Part shown: positions 7,826 through 16,606 of the stretch, one piece after another | Position numbering within the stretch: the first letter of the stretch is position 1 | How the letters are laid out: each line of letters opens with the position of its first letter | DNA from: DATJNI01 sp035508275 | Lineage (GTDB): Bacteria > Patescibacteriota > Saccharimonadia > Saccharimonadales > UBA4665 | Assembly: GCA_035508275.1 (NCBI GenBank) | Contig: DATJNI010000009.1 | Location: 1 to 28,725 of the forward strand | DNA: 28,725 nt | Direction: 5' to 3' | Translations under genes and position numbers: made by a program | Notes under the pieces: model-generated | Databases searched by the model: none | Seen by the model: the letters and a program-made list of their open reading frames with translations, nothing else | Told to the model about the DNA's origin: nothing

Positions 7826-9270
7826 CTACTGGCCGAGGTAGATCCACCATGACCTGTCCAGTTGGTATGGTGAAATTCTCCCATAGGGGAATCGAGAAGC
7901 TCGTACGTGTGGGCGCCGAAATAGTCGCGCTGGGCTTGTATTAGGTTAGCTGGAAGTTTGTCTGAGGTGATGCTATCAAAGAAAGATAGTGCACTTGAAA
8001 GACCTGGGGTTGGTATGCCCTGGCTAGCACAGGTTGAAACTAGCTTTCGCCAGTCAGGCAGAGAGGCATTAATGGCGGAAACGAAAAAGTCACTTGTTAG
8101 TAGTGAGTCTAGCTCGGGGTTGCTAGCATAGGCTTCTTTTATGTTGCTTAGAAAGCGACTTCGAATGATGCAGCCGCCTGTCCAGATTTGGGCAATGCTT
8201 GAGAAGTTTAGCCGCCAATTAAACTTCTTATTTGCTGCCGACATTAGCATAAAGCCCTGGCTGTAGCTAATAATCTTAGAGGCGTAGAGTGCGTTTTTTA
8301 CCGCTTCAACGTATTCCTCATGGTCAACTTCCGGATTGTCTCTGCTTTTTTGATATTTACTCGCAAGCGAGACCCTTTCATCTTTTAGCGACGAAGTGAA
8401 GCGGGCAAATAAGGCTTCTGCAATAACACTAATTGGTTGGCCAAATTCACTACCACTAATTACTGTCCACTTGCCCGTTCCTTTTTGTCCGGCGCTGTCT
8501 AGGATTTTGTCGATTAAATAAGATCCGTCCTGGTCCTTATATCTTAAAATGTCGGCGGTTATTTGTATAAGATAGCTTTCTAGTTGTTGTGAGTTCCAGC
8601 TTTCAAAAGTATTAGCCATATCCTCATTGCTCAAATGCACTAAGTCTTTCAAGACTTGGTAGCTTTCTGCGATGAGTTGCATATCGCCGTATTCTATGCC
8701 GTTATGGACCATCTTTACGTAGTGGCCAGCTCCGCCAGTCCCTAGCCAGTCGCAGCAAGGTAAGTCGCCTGCACCCTTGGCGGCGATTGACATAAATATG
8801 TCTTTAACGTGCTCCCAGGCTTCCGGAGAGCCACCGGGCATTAAGGCTGGACCGTGACGTGCCCCTTCCTCGCCACCAGACACCCCCATGCCTATATATA
8901 GGATGCCCTTGTCTTTTAGATAGTTCATTCTGCGTTCGGTATCGCTGTAGAGTGTGTTACCGCCGTCTATTAATATGTCGCCCGGTTCAATTAGCTGCAG
9001 TAGGTGCTCTATGGTCTCATCGACTGCTTCGCCAGCCTTGACCATCATTAATATTTTTCTAGGCTTTTTAAGACTTGAGACCATTTCCTCTAGGCTATGA
9101 GCGCCAATGACCTCGGTGCCTTTTGCTGGGCCGTTTAAAAAGTCATCAACTTTTGAAACTGTACGATTAAAGGCGGCCACCTTAAAGCCGTGGTCGTTCA
9201 TATTAAGAATAAGATTCTGGCCCATAACGGCCAGGCCATAAACAGCAATATCTGCTTTAGTTTCGTCCAT
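7813..9270 (-). CDS. gnd: 6-phosphogluconate dehydrogenase, decarboxylating
   Basis: This 485-residue protein is a full-length long-form 6PGDH, which oxidises and decarboxylates 6-phosphogluconate to ribulose 5-phosphate with reduction of NADP+. The N-terminal Rossmann motif GLAVMG lies at 12-17, with N35-R36-T37 suited to NADP binding. The substrate motif VSGGEEGA lies at 130-137, and the catalytic block KMVHNGIEYGDMQ holds K186 and N190. The C-terminal tail QRDYFGAHTYE...FHTNW-like segment (actual FHHTNWTGHGGS) is the substrate-binding signature. It is divergent from the lactonase gene for the preceding step, with only 27 nt between the start codons. There is no Shine-Dalgarno; a -10 box 8 nt upstream implies a leaderless mRNA. 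No glucose-6-phosphate dehydrogenase gene is in the window. Confidence 0.97.
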   Translation of the reverse strand: MDETKADIAVYGLAVMGQNLILNMNDHGFKVAAFNRTVSKVDDFLNGPAKGTEVIGAHSLEEMVSSLKKPRKILMMVKAGEAVDETIEHLLQLIEPGDILIDGGNTLYSDTERRMNYLKDKGILYIGMGVSGGEEGARHGPALMPGGSPEAWEHVKDIFMSIAAKGAGDLPCCDWLGTGGAGHYVKMVHNGIEYGDMQLIAESYQVLKDLVHLSNEDMANTFESWNSQQLESYLIQITADILRYKDQDGSYLIDKILDSAGQKGTGKWTVISGSEFGQPISVIAEALFARFTSSLKDERVSLASKYQKSRDNPEVDHEEYVEAVKNALYASKIISYSQGFMLMSAANKKFNWRLNFSSIAQIWTGGCIIRSRFLSNIKEAYASNPELDSLLTSDFFVSAINASLPDWRKLVSTCASQGIPTPGLSSALSFFDSITSDKLPANLIQAQRDYFGAHTYELLDSPMGEFHHTNWTGHGGSTSASSYSV

Positions 9271-9278
9271 TAGTTATT

Positions 9279-9289
9279 AGTATAGTATA
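9279..9289. promoter_or_regulatory. Overlapping divergent -10 boxes between gnd and pgl
   Basis: The 27-nt spacer contains AGTATAGTATA. On the plus strand TATAGT (9281-9286) is 11 nt before the pgl ATG. On the minus strand TATACT occurs at 9279-9284 (8 nt before the gnd ATG) and at 9284-9289. The two promoters share bases, so only one RNA polymerase could be accommodated at a time. Confidence 0.55.
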
Positions 9290-9297
9290 TTTGGCTT

Positions 9298-10023
9298 ATG
9301 CATAGTTATGATGTTTTTAAGGACGCGGGTGAGCTAGCGGATTACGTAGCTAGTCTAAGTGTTGACCTGCTGTCTAAGGCGGTTCAAAACCAGGGTTATG
9401 CCGTTTGGGTGGTAGCTGGCGGTAGTACCCCTTCGCTAGCTTACGGCATTATTTCAACTAAATATGCTTCGTCTCTAGATTGGTCAAAAGTTTACGTTAT
9501 TTTAGGAGATGAGAGAGTTAGCGAAGAATCTTCGGACTCGAACTGGTTGGCAATAAAGGAAGAACTACTAGACAAGCTTGCGTTTGACGCGCATAAGCTT
9601 ATTACTCCAAAGCACAGTGGTAGCCTGGAATCAGCAGCCAGCGATTATACTAAAAAGCTAGAGCAGTTATTTACTAGCCTTGGCAACGCAAGTGTTGACC
9701 TTATGTGGCTAGGCATGGGAGAGGATGGGCACACTTTATCTTTCTTTCCAGGGCAAGAGGATTTGTTTAAAAATAAAGATCTGGTAGTCGCTGTGAGCAA
9801 TTCACCTAAGCCGCCGCCAGGCAGGATCAGTCTAAACCCGTTTGCCTTAGAAGAGACTAAGTGCTGTCTACTTATCGCTGCAGGTCAGGGTAAGGCCTGG
9901 GCTATAGAAGAGCTAACCAAAGAGGATAAAACTTTGCCAATATCTAGAACGCTTCAGGCTATTGCATCTTCAGGTGGAGACACTAGGGTGCTTTTAGATA
10001 AGGACGCTTCAGCCAGGGTTTAG
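9298..10023 (+). CDS. pgl: 6-phosphogluconolactonase
   Basis: The 241-residue protein belongs to the DevB/NagB-fold lactonases, which hydrolyse 6-phosphogluconolactone to 6-phosphogluconate. The phosphate-binding motif GGSTP lies at 41-45, GDERVS at 70-75, and the catalytic-region motif GMGEDGHTLSFFP at 139-151; the last distinguishes 6PGL from glucosamine-6-phosphate deaminase. The product is the substrate of the divergently encoded Gnd, so the two genes form one pathway module. The ATG at 9298 lacks a ribosome-binding site and follows a -10 box by 11 nt, so the leader should be ~5 nt or less. Confidence 0.95.
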   Translation: MHSYDVFKDAGELADYVASLSVDLLSKAVQNQGYAVWVVAGGSTPSLAYGIISTKYASSLDWSKVYVILGDERVSEESSDSNWLAIKEELLDKLAFDAHKLITPKHSGSLESAASDYTKKLEQLFTSLGNASVDLMWLGMGEDGHTLSFFPGQEDLFKNKDLVVAVSNSPKPPPGRISLNPFALEETKCCLLIAAGQGKAWAIEELTKEDKTLPISRTLQAIASSGGDTRVLLDKDASARV

Positions 10024-10052
10024 CGGGATTGTAGCGCGTGCTAAACTTTTCT
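10019..10052 (+). terminator. Weak possible terminator after pgl
   Basis: TTTAGC and GCTAAA form a 6-bp stem across a 15-nt loop, overlapping the pgl stop codon and followed by CTTTTCT. It is AT-rich and short, so it is uncertain. Confidence 0.25.
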
Positions 10053-10084
10053 AAGGCAAGCTTTTAGCTTAAAGAGGGCTGGTT

Positions 10085-12370
10085 ATGGCTGAGACTGGAT
10101 TGTTTGCAAGCGTTTCTGGGGAAATCTTGGGCCACGGTTTCGTCTCTGTCGTAATTAATCTAATACTGCTATTTATAATCTTAAGTTTTCTTTTTAGGGC
10201 ACTAAAGAATATACGAGATAAGAATCAGGAGAAAAGAAGTAAAAGAATCAACTTAAGACTTACTCCCTTGGCATTCGACTCTAAGAGTGTCCAAGATTCA
10301 GCCGGTCTGATCGAGACGCTACTTCTAAGCGGCAACAGCTACAGTTTTGAAGTGGTTGGATCTAAGGCGGGTGTTTCATACGAGGTAAATATGCCTCTCA
10401 AGGAAAAACCCAGCTTTATTCGCTCAGTTAAGTCTTATAGCGAATACGTTAGTGTTAGCGAAGTCGATGATCCTATAGGCGCTAACCAAGATTTTGAATG
10501 TTATCAACTCAAGTTAAACAACTCATTTATATACTCACTCAAAGATGTTTCGCTGGAACAGTCGTACTTAGGTGGAATTTTTAGTAATCTGAGCGGCGAA
10601 GATAAATTAATTCTGCAGCTAAGCGCTAAATATACGGAAATAGCAGGCTTAAGTAGGCTTCTGGGTAAATTAAAGGCAAAACGACGAAGACATTTTGTCT
10701 GGTTTATTCAAAAGCCAATAGAATTTACTAGTGTATGTCTTAGTAGCATTTGGTACCTTGCCTATAGGTATTACTGCTACGTGGTCAATAGGCCATACTT
10801 GCCACGTAACTTAATGACGCCCGGAGTTAGTTTGTCTAATGGTCTAAATAGGGCGGAAATTGAAGAGATTGACTCTAAGATTAAAGGAAAGCTCTTTAGC
10901 GTGGATATTCGTATGGCCAGTTACTCTAGTGATCCAGAAATGAGAGAGCGACTTAAGAACGACGTCTTAGGCGCACTTAAGAAGTACGAGAGTTTTTACC
11001 AGCATTTTGACGTTAAAAAACTAAGTAGCGCTGAGCCACTTAGGCATAGATACAATGATCACCGCGGTGTTTACCTGAGCGGCAAAGAGATAGCTTACCT
11101 ATATAATCCGCTGGATGTTAATCTTTCGAGTTATTCTCAGAGAAAGTTATCTAGTCCAGTGCTGCCTTTGCCTTTGGGTCTAAAGGGGCGAAAGTATGAT
11201 CTTAAAGTTGGAGATAATGTGTTCGATGGGGTTGAGCCGTTTGGGCTAACAAACGAAGAGCGTAAACGACATGTCTACATAGTCGGCGGAACCGGCAGCG
11301 GTAAATCCACCCTTATTAAGAGTCTAGCTATTCAAGACATTGACGCCGGGCGTGGTTTGCTTGTTATTGATCCGCACGGTGATTTAGCCGAAGAAGTGCT
11401 AGCTAGGGTGCCTAAAAAGCGTAAAAAGGACTTAATATACTTTAATCCGAGCGATATTTCTCATCCTATGCATATTAATCTGATGGAGTTGGATAACGAT
11501 TTATCTGGGGATGAAAAGCTTTTGGCTGAGGATCTTATTACTGAGCAGATTGTTTCAATTTTTCGTAAACTCTTTTCAGGCGACGATAGCGGTGGTAATA
11601 GGCTGGAACATATCCTAAGAAACGCTATTGCTACCGCCTTCTATATTGAAGACGCTACAATCTTTAGTGTTTATAGGTTGCTAGTGGATAACCGCTTTAG
11701 GGGTAATGTTCTAAAAAAGGTTCAAGATAAAACGTTGCTAGCTTTTTGGGAGAACGAGTATGCTTCGGCAGGCAGTATGCAGCGAGTTAAACTTTCGATC
11801 GGCATTACCAGTAAAATTGGAAGGTTTTTAAGATCGGCCGTAACTAGAAGAATACTGGGGCAGCCTAAATCTTCAATAGACTTCCTCGGGGTAATAAACT
11901 CAGGTAAAATCTTAATTTGTAATTTATCTAAGGGAAAGATTGGTGAAGATACCTCTGCTCTGCTGGGCTCCATTGTTTTAGCAGAAGTTCAGCTTGCGGC
12001 CTATAGACGAGCTTCACTTAAGGCTAGTCAAAGAACTGACTTTTTTGTTTATGTGGATGAGTTTCAAAACTTTGCCACTAATTCGTTCCTTAAAATGTTA
12101 AGTGAAGCTAGAAAATACGGCGTTTACCTAACCATGGCCGAGCAATCTTTGTCTCAGCAAACAAGGAGCTACATTTCTAACGTACTGGCTAATAGCGGTA
12201 CGGTTATTGCTTTTAAACTGGCTAGTCCTGACGATGAACGCTTAATACTACCACTGTTTGAACCATATTTAGCTAGAGGCAATTTATTGAGTCAACCAGC
12301 CTTTAATTTCTATGTTAGAGTCTCGGCTATAAACCCACTAGAACCGACTAGTGGTCAAACCAGCCTGTAG
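10085..12370 (+). CDS. Membrane-anchored TraG/VirD4-like type IV secretion ATPase
   Basis: The 761-residue protein starts with a hydrophobic anchor at ~18-38 (VVINLILLFIILSFLF). A second hydrophobic patch lies near 210-230, then a ~170-residue segment with no recognised motif, then a RecA-like motor. The motor has Walker A GGTGSGKST near 400, Walker B-like LLVIDPHGD near 430, and YVDEFQNFATNSF near 655, followed by the TraM-recognition-type region ending with LPLFEPYL. This arrangement matches the TraG/VirD4 (TraM-recognition) ATPases common in CPR bacteria, which couple ATP hydrolysis to DNA or protein transfer. A paralogue without an N-terminal anchor is encoded at 20062-22566. An AGAGGG motif lies ~8 nt before the ATG. 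There are no relaxase or pilin genes nearby, so the substrate is not known. Confidence 0.85.
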   Translation: MAETGLFASVSGEILGHGFVSVVINLILLFIILSFLFRALKNIRDKNQEKRSKRINLRLTPLAFDSKSVQDSAGLIETLLLSGNSYSFEVVGSKAGVSYEVNMPLKEKPSFIRSVKSYSEYVSVSEVDDPIGANQDFECYQLKLNNSFIYSLKDVSLEQSYLGGIFSNLSGEDKLILQLSAKYTEIAGLSRLLGKLKAKRRRHFVWFIQKPIEFTSVCLSSIWYLAYRYYCYVVNRPYLPRNLMTPGVSLSNGLNRAEIEEIDSKIKGKLFSVDIRMASYSSDPEMRERLKNDVLGALKKYESFYQHFDVKKLSSAEPLRHRYNDHRGVYLSGKEIAYLYNPLDVNLSSYSQRKLSSPVLPLPLGLKGRKYDLKVGDNVFDGVEPFGLTNEERKRHVYIVGGTGSGKSTLIKSLAIQDIDAGRGLLVIDPHGDLAEEVLARVPKKRKKDLIYFNPSDISHPMHINLMELDNDLSGDEKLLAEDLITEQIVSIFRKLFSGDDSGGNRLEHILRNAIATAFYIEDATIFSVYRLLVDNRFRGNVLKKVQDKTLLAFWENEYASAGSMQRVKLSIGITSKIGRFLRSAVTRRILGQPKSSIDFLGVINSGKILICNLSKGKIGEDTSALLGSIVLAEVQLAAYRRASLKASQRTDFFVYVDEFQNFATNSFLKMLSEARKYGVYLTMAEQSLSQQTRSYISNVLANSGTVIAFKLASPDDERLILPLFEPYLARGNLLSQPAFNFYVRVSAINPLEPTSGQTSL

Positions 12371-12373
12371 TCC

Positions 12374-13111
12374 CTAGATGTGACTAGCTATGAAAGCTAG
12401 ACTCTTGGTCCAAGCATCCTTAGCTGCCGTCTCGTTATATGCGTATGGGTTAGTGTCATTGAAAAAGGCATGACCACAATCTGGGTAGACCACCGCTTCA
12501 AAGTTTACGCCTGCCTCAGACATATTTTTCTTTAGTTCTGGCAAGGATGTAATTAGACCCTCATCCTTTTCGCCATAGAAAGCTAGTATCGGGCACTTTA
12601 TTTGTCTCAGTTGCTCTACGCTAAAGTCGGCATGACCATAGAACGGCAAAGCGCACTTTAGTTTTGGCTGAATGAGCGCTAGCTGGAAGCTGTAAGTGCC
12701 TCCAAAACAAAAGCCTGTTACGCCAATGCGGTCGGTAGCACCTGACATCTTATTTAGGTAGTCATAAGCTGCGAGAAGATTTGCTTTAGCTCTCTCAGCA
12801 AACTCTGGTGAATAAATTGGTGCGGTAATTTCTCTAAGTTTAGGTTGGACAGCGTTTCGTTTCTCTGGATTAAATAGGTCTTGAGCGTCCTGCGGGGTTA
12901 AAAGTTTTTCAACCTTTGTTTCAGCTAGTAAGTTGGGCGAAAGGACAATGTAGCCCTCAGCGGCATATCTATCGGCAATACTCCTAATGTGGTCAGTAAG
13001 ACCCCAAATTTCCTCTATAACAATAAGACCGCCTTTTGGTTTACTTTCGGGCTCAGCTAAATAACAAGGTAAGTCATAACCATTCACGCTGACAGAAACA
13101 TTTTTCCCCAT
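12374..13111 (-). CDS. Dienelactone hydrolase family protein
   Basis: The 245-residue alpha/beta hydrolase has the Cys-Asp-His triad of dienelactone hydrolases: C135 in GFCFGG, D183 in FYGEKDEGL and H214 in PDCGHAFFND. An early EEIWG segment contains the acidic residue (E33/E34) that positions the nucleophile. The length is typical of the family. The natural substrate is unlikely to be dienelactone here, as no aromatic-degradation genes are nearby; a general carboxylesterase or detoxifying role is more plausible. The ATG has an AGGAG site upstream and a TATAAT at 13142-13147. It ends 3 nt from the convergent TraG-like gene. Confidence 0.92.
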   Translation of the reverse strand: MGKNVSVSVNGYDLPCYLAEPESKPKGGLIVIEEIWGLTDHIRSIADRYAAEGYIVLSPNLLAETKVEKLLTPQDAQDLFNPEKRNAVQPKLREITAPIYSPEFAERAKANLLAAYDYLNKMSGATDRIGVTGFCFGGTYSFQLALIQPKLKCALPFYGHADFSVEQLRQIKCPILAFYGEKDEGLITSLPELKKNMSEAGVNFEAVVYPDCGHAFFNDTNPYAYNETAAKDAWTKSLAFIASHI

Positions 13112-13141
13112 AACTAACTCCTATCTTAAAGTCCTATATTT

Positions 13142-13147
13142 ATTATA
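13142..13147 (-). promoter_or_regulatory. -10 box of the dienelactone hydrolase gene
   Basis: TATAAT on the minus strand lies 30 nt before the ATG, leaving a leader of about 24 nt that contains an AGGAG ribosome site. Confidence 0.45.
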
Positions 13148-13178
13148 CGCATCTTTTTGAAGAGCGTTTGTACAATAG

Positions 13179-13208
13179 TTGACTTTCTTAAGTAATATCT
13201 GCTATGCT
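13179..13208 (+). promoter_or_regulatory. Promoter of the MFS exporter gene
   Basis: TTGACT at 13179-13184 and TATGCT at 13203-13208 are separated by 18 nt. The predicted start near 13215 gives a ~60-nt leader, one of the longer ones in this window. Confidence 0.55.
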
Positions 13209-13277
13209 TATAGTTAATAAGTTTTAAAAATAAAGGTTTGTCTCTAAACCCTAACAGAAGGAGCGACTGGCTATTTA

Positions 13278-14822
13278 ATGAGTGCCACAAAAGAAATTCC
13301 GGCTGAAAAAACACACGAAGAGATAATGGTTATTATGGTGGCGCTGATGTTGGCTATGCTGCTGGCTGCGCTAGATCAAACTATTGTCGCAACTGCCCTA
13401 CCTAGAATTGCCACAGACTTACATGGGCTTAATAAGCTGGGTTGGGTAGCGACTGCCTATCTTTTAACTAGCGCTGTTTCAACGCCCTTATATGGAAAGA
13501 TTAGCGACCAATACGGCCGTAAGAAAATATTTCAGTTTGCCATTATTATCTTTTTGTTTGGCTCAGCTCTTTGCGGTCAAGCCCAGACCATGAACCAACT
13601 GGTGGCTTTTAGGGCGCTTCAAGGGATCGGAGCCGGTGGACTTATCTCACTTGCTCAAACCATTATTGGCGATATTGTTTCACCTCGTCAGCGTGGTAAA
13701 TACTTAGCTTATATTGGTGCAATGTTTGGTGTAGCCAGTGTTGCTGGACCACTTCTTGGTGGGCTTATTACTGATGATCTGTCTTGGCGCTGGGTATTTT
13801 ATGTTAATCTGCCGATTGGTATTGCAGCATTAATAGCGATTAGTACCAGGTTGCATCTACCCATTAAAAAGATAAAACATCGCATCGACTACGTTGGAGC
13901 TGTTCTTTTAACGCTAGCTGTTGTACCACTAATACTAGCAACTGTTTGGGGCGGAGTTACCTATGCCTGGGGTTCTTCTACAATTGTTTCGCTATTTGCC
14001 GGTAGTGCTATTTCCGCCTTGTTCTTTGTCTTCTGGGAAAAAAAGGCTGCATCCGAGCCAATTATTCCTATGAACCTCTTTGCTAACAGCGTTTTTAGTG
14101 TGTCTGTGCTTCTTTCACTACTGGCTGGAATTGCTATGTTTGCCACAATTCTGTTTATCCCAGAGTTTCAGCAAATTGTTAAAGGTTACTCTCCGGTTAA
14201 GTCGGGATTGCTGCTTCTGCCGCTTGTTGCTGGTATGCTTACCGCCTTAATTACTACGGGGCGGCTTATTACGCGTTATGGGCACTATAAGATATTCCCA
14301 ATGATGGGTACCCTGATAGCAGCCTTTGGCGTCTGGCTGTTTAGTCACATCACTCTATTAACTAGCCAGGTGACTATAAGTCTTTGGATGATAGTTGTTG
14401 GAGTTGGTATTGGTTCGTTCCTGCAGGTTATGACGCTGGCTGTCCAGAATGCCGTACCGCAGAGCGAACTAGGGGTAGCAACAGCTAGTGCCACTTTCTT
14501 TAGAAGTATGGGTGGAGCCCTAGGTGGTGCAATATTTGGCACAATCTTAACGAATAGACTTAGCTTTCATCTTTCGCAAATATTGCCCAGACTACATGCC
14601 TCTACCCTGAACATTAGTGCATCGAGTATACAAAACGGCGCTGTGTCTAATTTAGCTGCACTTCCTGGACCGTTATCTCACGGTGTCTTGCATGCTTTTG
14701 TCTTGGCATTCCAAGACATGTTTCTCTATGCCGTACCAGTTCTACTGCTAGCCTTTGTGGCATCGCTATTCTTAAAGGAAATTCCACTTAGAACTAAAGC
14801 AAGAGGCAGCGAAGAGGTCTAA
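13278..14822 (+). CDS. MFS drug exporter, DHA2 (EmrB/QacA) family
   Basis: The 514-residue protein is a major facilitator with ~14 hydrophobic segments, the size of the 14-TM DHA2 drug:proton antiporters. The family motifs are present: LDQTIVATALPRIA (motif D1, 32-45), GKISDQYGRKK (motif A, 73-83), an RALQGIGAGG-type motif B near 112-121, and the antiporter motif C GVASVAGPLLGG at 151-162. It probably exports lipophilic or cationic toxic compounds. The ATG at 13278 is preceded by an AGAAGGAG motif at an unusually long spacing of about 14 nt. Its promoter is divergent from the dienelactone hydrolase promoter. Confidence 0.95.
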   Translation: MSATKEIPAEKTHEEIMVIMVALMLAMLLAALDQTIVATALPRIATDLHGLNKLGWVATAYLLTSAVSTPLYGKISDQYGRKKIFQFAIIIFLFGSALCGQAQTMNQLVAFRALQGIGAGGLISLAQTIIGDIVSPRQRGKYLAYIGAMFGVASVAGPLLGGLITDDLSWRWVFYVNLPIGIAALIAISTRLHLPIKKIKHRIDYVGAVLLTLAVVPLILATVWGGVTYAWGSSTIVSLFAGSAISALFFVFWEKKAASEPIIPMNLFANSVFSVSVLLSLLAGIAMFATILFIPEFQQIVKGYSPVKSGLLLLPLVAGMLTALITTGRLITRYGHYKIFPMMGTLIAAFGVWLFSHITLLTSQVTISLWMIVVGVGIGSFLQVMTLAVQNAVPQSELGVATASATFFRSMGGALGGAIFGTILTNRLSFHLSQILPRLHASTLNISASSIQNGAVSNLAALPGPLSHGVLHAFVLAFQDMFLYAVPVLLLAFVASLFLKEIPLRTKARGSEEV

Positions 14823-14850
14823 GTTGCTCCCTGTTAACTTTTGAAAGTCC

Positions 14851-14879
14851 TTGCAATTAGTGGGGATTTGTCCTATAAA
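14851..14879 (+). promoter_or_regulatory. Promoter upstream of the YggT-like gene
   Basis: TTGCAA (14851-14856), a 17-nt spacer and TATAAA (14874-14879) give an expected start near 14886, followed by a strong AGGAGAGG ribosome site. Confidence 0.5.
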
Positions 14880-14910
14880 GAGACTAGAATAAAGAGTGTT
14901 AGGAGAGGAC

Positions 14911-15273
14911 ATGGAAAAAGCAACAGATTCAAAAGTATTTTTTATTAAATTTGCTAAGCTGATAGCCTACTTGGCTTATCTATACTTCTTAGTAGCCACA
15001 GTATTCTTAGTAATTGGATTCTTTTTGCTACTGTTTGGCGCTAACCAGAACGTAGGTTTTGTTAAGTTCGTATATCATTTTGCGGCAGTATTTTTGCAAC
15101 CGTTTAGGGGTATTTTCCCTACTCACCAGTTAACTGATAGAAGTTACTTCTCTGCCTCTGCTCTATTTGCCATCATTATGTATGGCATTGGTGCAGTACT
15201 GATTAACTCTCTAGTTACTTGGTTATCCTACCGACAAGCTAAATACCAGGAAGCGTTAAATAAGATAAGTTAA
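14911..15273 (+). CDS. YggT-like small membrane protein
   Basis: The 120-residue protein has a hydrophobic N-terminal half (~12-45) and a second hydrophobic region at ~80-105. Between them, VKFVYHFAAVFLQPFRGIFP resembles the conserved loop of the YggT family (PF02325), where a Phe/Tyr-rich helix leads to P-LxPFRxxxP. The upstream in-frame GTG at 14896 is rejected because AGGAGAGG at 14901-14908 fits the ATG at 14911. It is followed by the 410-aa membrane-protein gene after 7 nt, so they are likely co-transcribed. YggT relatives are linked to cell division or osmotic tolerance, but the role here is unproven. Confidence 0.65.
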   Translation: MEKATDSKVFFIKFAKLIAYLAYLYFLVATVFLVIGFFLLLFGANQNVGFVKFVYHFAAVFLQPFRGIFPTHQLTDRSYFSASALFAIIMYGIGAVLINSLVTWLSYRQAKYQEALNKIS

Positions 15274-15280
15274 GGACCTC

Positions 15281-16513
15281 ATGCCCCGTGCATCTTCCAA
15301 TACCAAATCAAAGAAGCAGCTGGTGGAAGAAAATGAGGAATTGAGAAAAGAGCTTAAGAGTATCAAGACTCCCAAAAGTAAGAAGTTTGCTAGAGGAACT
15401 GGGTCGTGGGTACTAATAGTCATAGCTACCCTACTTCTGATGATCGGCAATATCTTCTTTTGGACTAGCTCGACTATCGTTAACAACCAGCGCTACATTA
15501 ATGCTGTCGGACCAATCATTAAGCAGCCATCTGTGCAGACAGCCTTGGCTAGCTATACAACGGATCAGATATTTGCCAACAACAACGTTCAGGGCTATGT
15601 TAGTCAAGTTTTGCCACCAAGGGCTAGTTTCCTTGCCCCGCAGCTAACCTCCCAGCTTAAGGGCTTTACTGACGCTGCTATAAAGAAGGTTATTTCTCAT
15701 CCAAAGTTCCAAGAGTTCTGGATTGCTACTCTAACTAAGACGCACAATGCTGTCATTAATATAGCTAAAAACTATAAAGGGAACGGCACAGTTACCGTTA
15801 ACGACGTATATTCGCAGCTAACCAGTAATCTTAGCGGGACTAAGCTATCGTTTCTAGCCAATAAGCAACTACCTAGCAAGGTCAGCTCAATACAGATTGC
15901 AACAGTTGCCTGGTTGCCGGCACTCAGTACTTTTATTAACAACCTAACGCTATATAAAATACTGGCGATTGCCCTGTTCGTTATTTTGTCATTTCTGGCG
16001 GTATATATTAGCCGAAATAGGCGAAAAGCCGTTATTAAGCTATCGCTGAGCGTTCTGGTTGGTATGTTGGCTACGCTACTAGCTTTGAAGCTGGCTAAGG
16101 TTGGTATTGTCAATAGTGTGGCTTCGCAGTATAGCACAGCGGTTGGAGACAGCTACGATATTGTCTTTAAGGCCTTTATGACGCAGGTTGACGTAATTGG
16201 CCTAGTTGCACTGGTTGTAGCTTTGATCGCCTGGGCTACCGGACCATTCAAGTCCGCCAGTTATGTAAGGGGCAAAAGCGAAGCCGTGCTGTCTGGCCAA
16301 GCACATTCTATGGTCTTTCATAAAGAAAACACTTTTACTCTATACATAGGACAACACAAGAAAGCTATTATGATAACTCTGGCGGTTATAATAGCGCTGC
16401 TTATGCTGTTCATTAGCCTGACACCTAGCCTTATTATTGTCTATCTAGTTATCTTAGTTATTGCCCTTGGTATTGTTGAATTCTTGGCTGCTAAGAAAAA
16501 CTCTAAACGCTAA
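15281..16513 (+). CDS. Integral membrane protein with large external domain, unknown function
   Basis: The 410-residue protein has a short cytoplasmic coiled-coil-like N-terminus (KKQLVEENEELRKELKSI) and a membrane helix at ~44-64. A ~150-residue region without hydrophobic helices follows and is probably extracytoplasmic (VNNQRYINAVGPIIKQPSVQ onward). About five further helices lie between residues ~220 and 405. The overall plan resembles uncharacterised integral membrane proteins of Actinobacteria, but no named family is recognised. The ATG at 15281 follows the stop of the YggT-like gene by 7 nt, with an AAGGAC ribosome site, consistent with one operon. Confidence 0.75.
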   Translation: MPRASSNTKSKKQLVEENEELRKELKSIKTPKSKKFARGTGSWVLIVIATLLLMIGNIFFWTSSTIVNNQRYINAVGPIIKQPSVQTALASYTTDQIFANNNVQGYVSQVLPPRASFLAPQLTSQLKGFTDAAIKKVISHPKFQEFWIATLTKTHNAVINIAKNYKGNGTVTVNDVYSQLTSNLSGTKLSFLANKQLPSKVSSIQIATVAWLPALSTFINNLTLYKILAIALFVILSFLAVYISRNRRKAVIKLSLSVLVGMLATLLALKLAKVGIVNSVASQYSTAVGDSYDIVFKAFMTQVDVIGLVALVVALIAWATGPFKSASYVRGKSEAVLSGQAHSMVFHKENTFTLYIGQHKKAIMITLAVIIALLMLFISLTPSLIIVYLVILVIALGIVEFLAAKKNSKR

Positions 16514-16541
16514 AGCTATTTTGACTAACATATTTAACTCA

Positions 16542-16571
16542 TTGACAAAAATGTCGTATGAGTACTATTAT
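16542..16571 (+). promoter_or_regulatory. Strong promoter of the 4-TM protein gene
   Basis: A perfect TTGACA (16542-16547), an 18-nt spacer and TATTAT (16566-16571) precede an ATAGGAGAGGACT ribosome site. This is one of the best promoters in the window. Confidence 0.65.
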
Positions 16572-16606
16572 TAAGCCATCAATAAGATAAGTTATAGGAG
16601 AGGACT

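Noticed and set aside
12384..12400. Hairpin CTAGCT-ATGAA-AGCTAG as terminator of the TraG-like gene
   Set aside because: It has no T-run and lies in the coding end of the convergent hydrolase gene.
13126..13314. 62-aa minus-strand frame upstream of the MFS gene
   Set aside because: It covers the promoters of two real genes and the start of the MFS gene, and no ribosome site was found.
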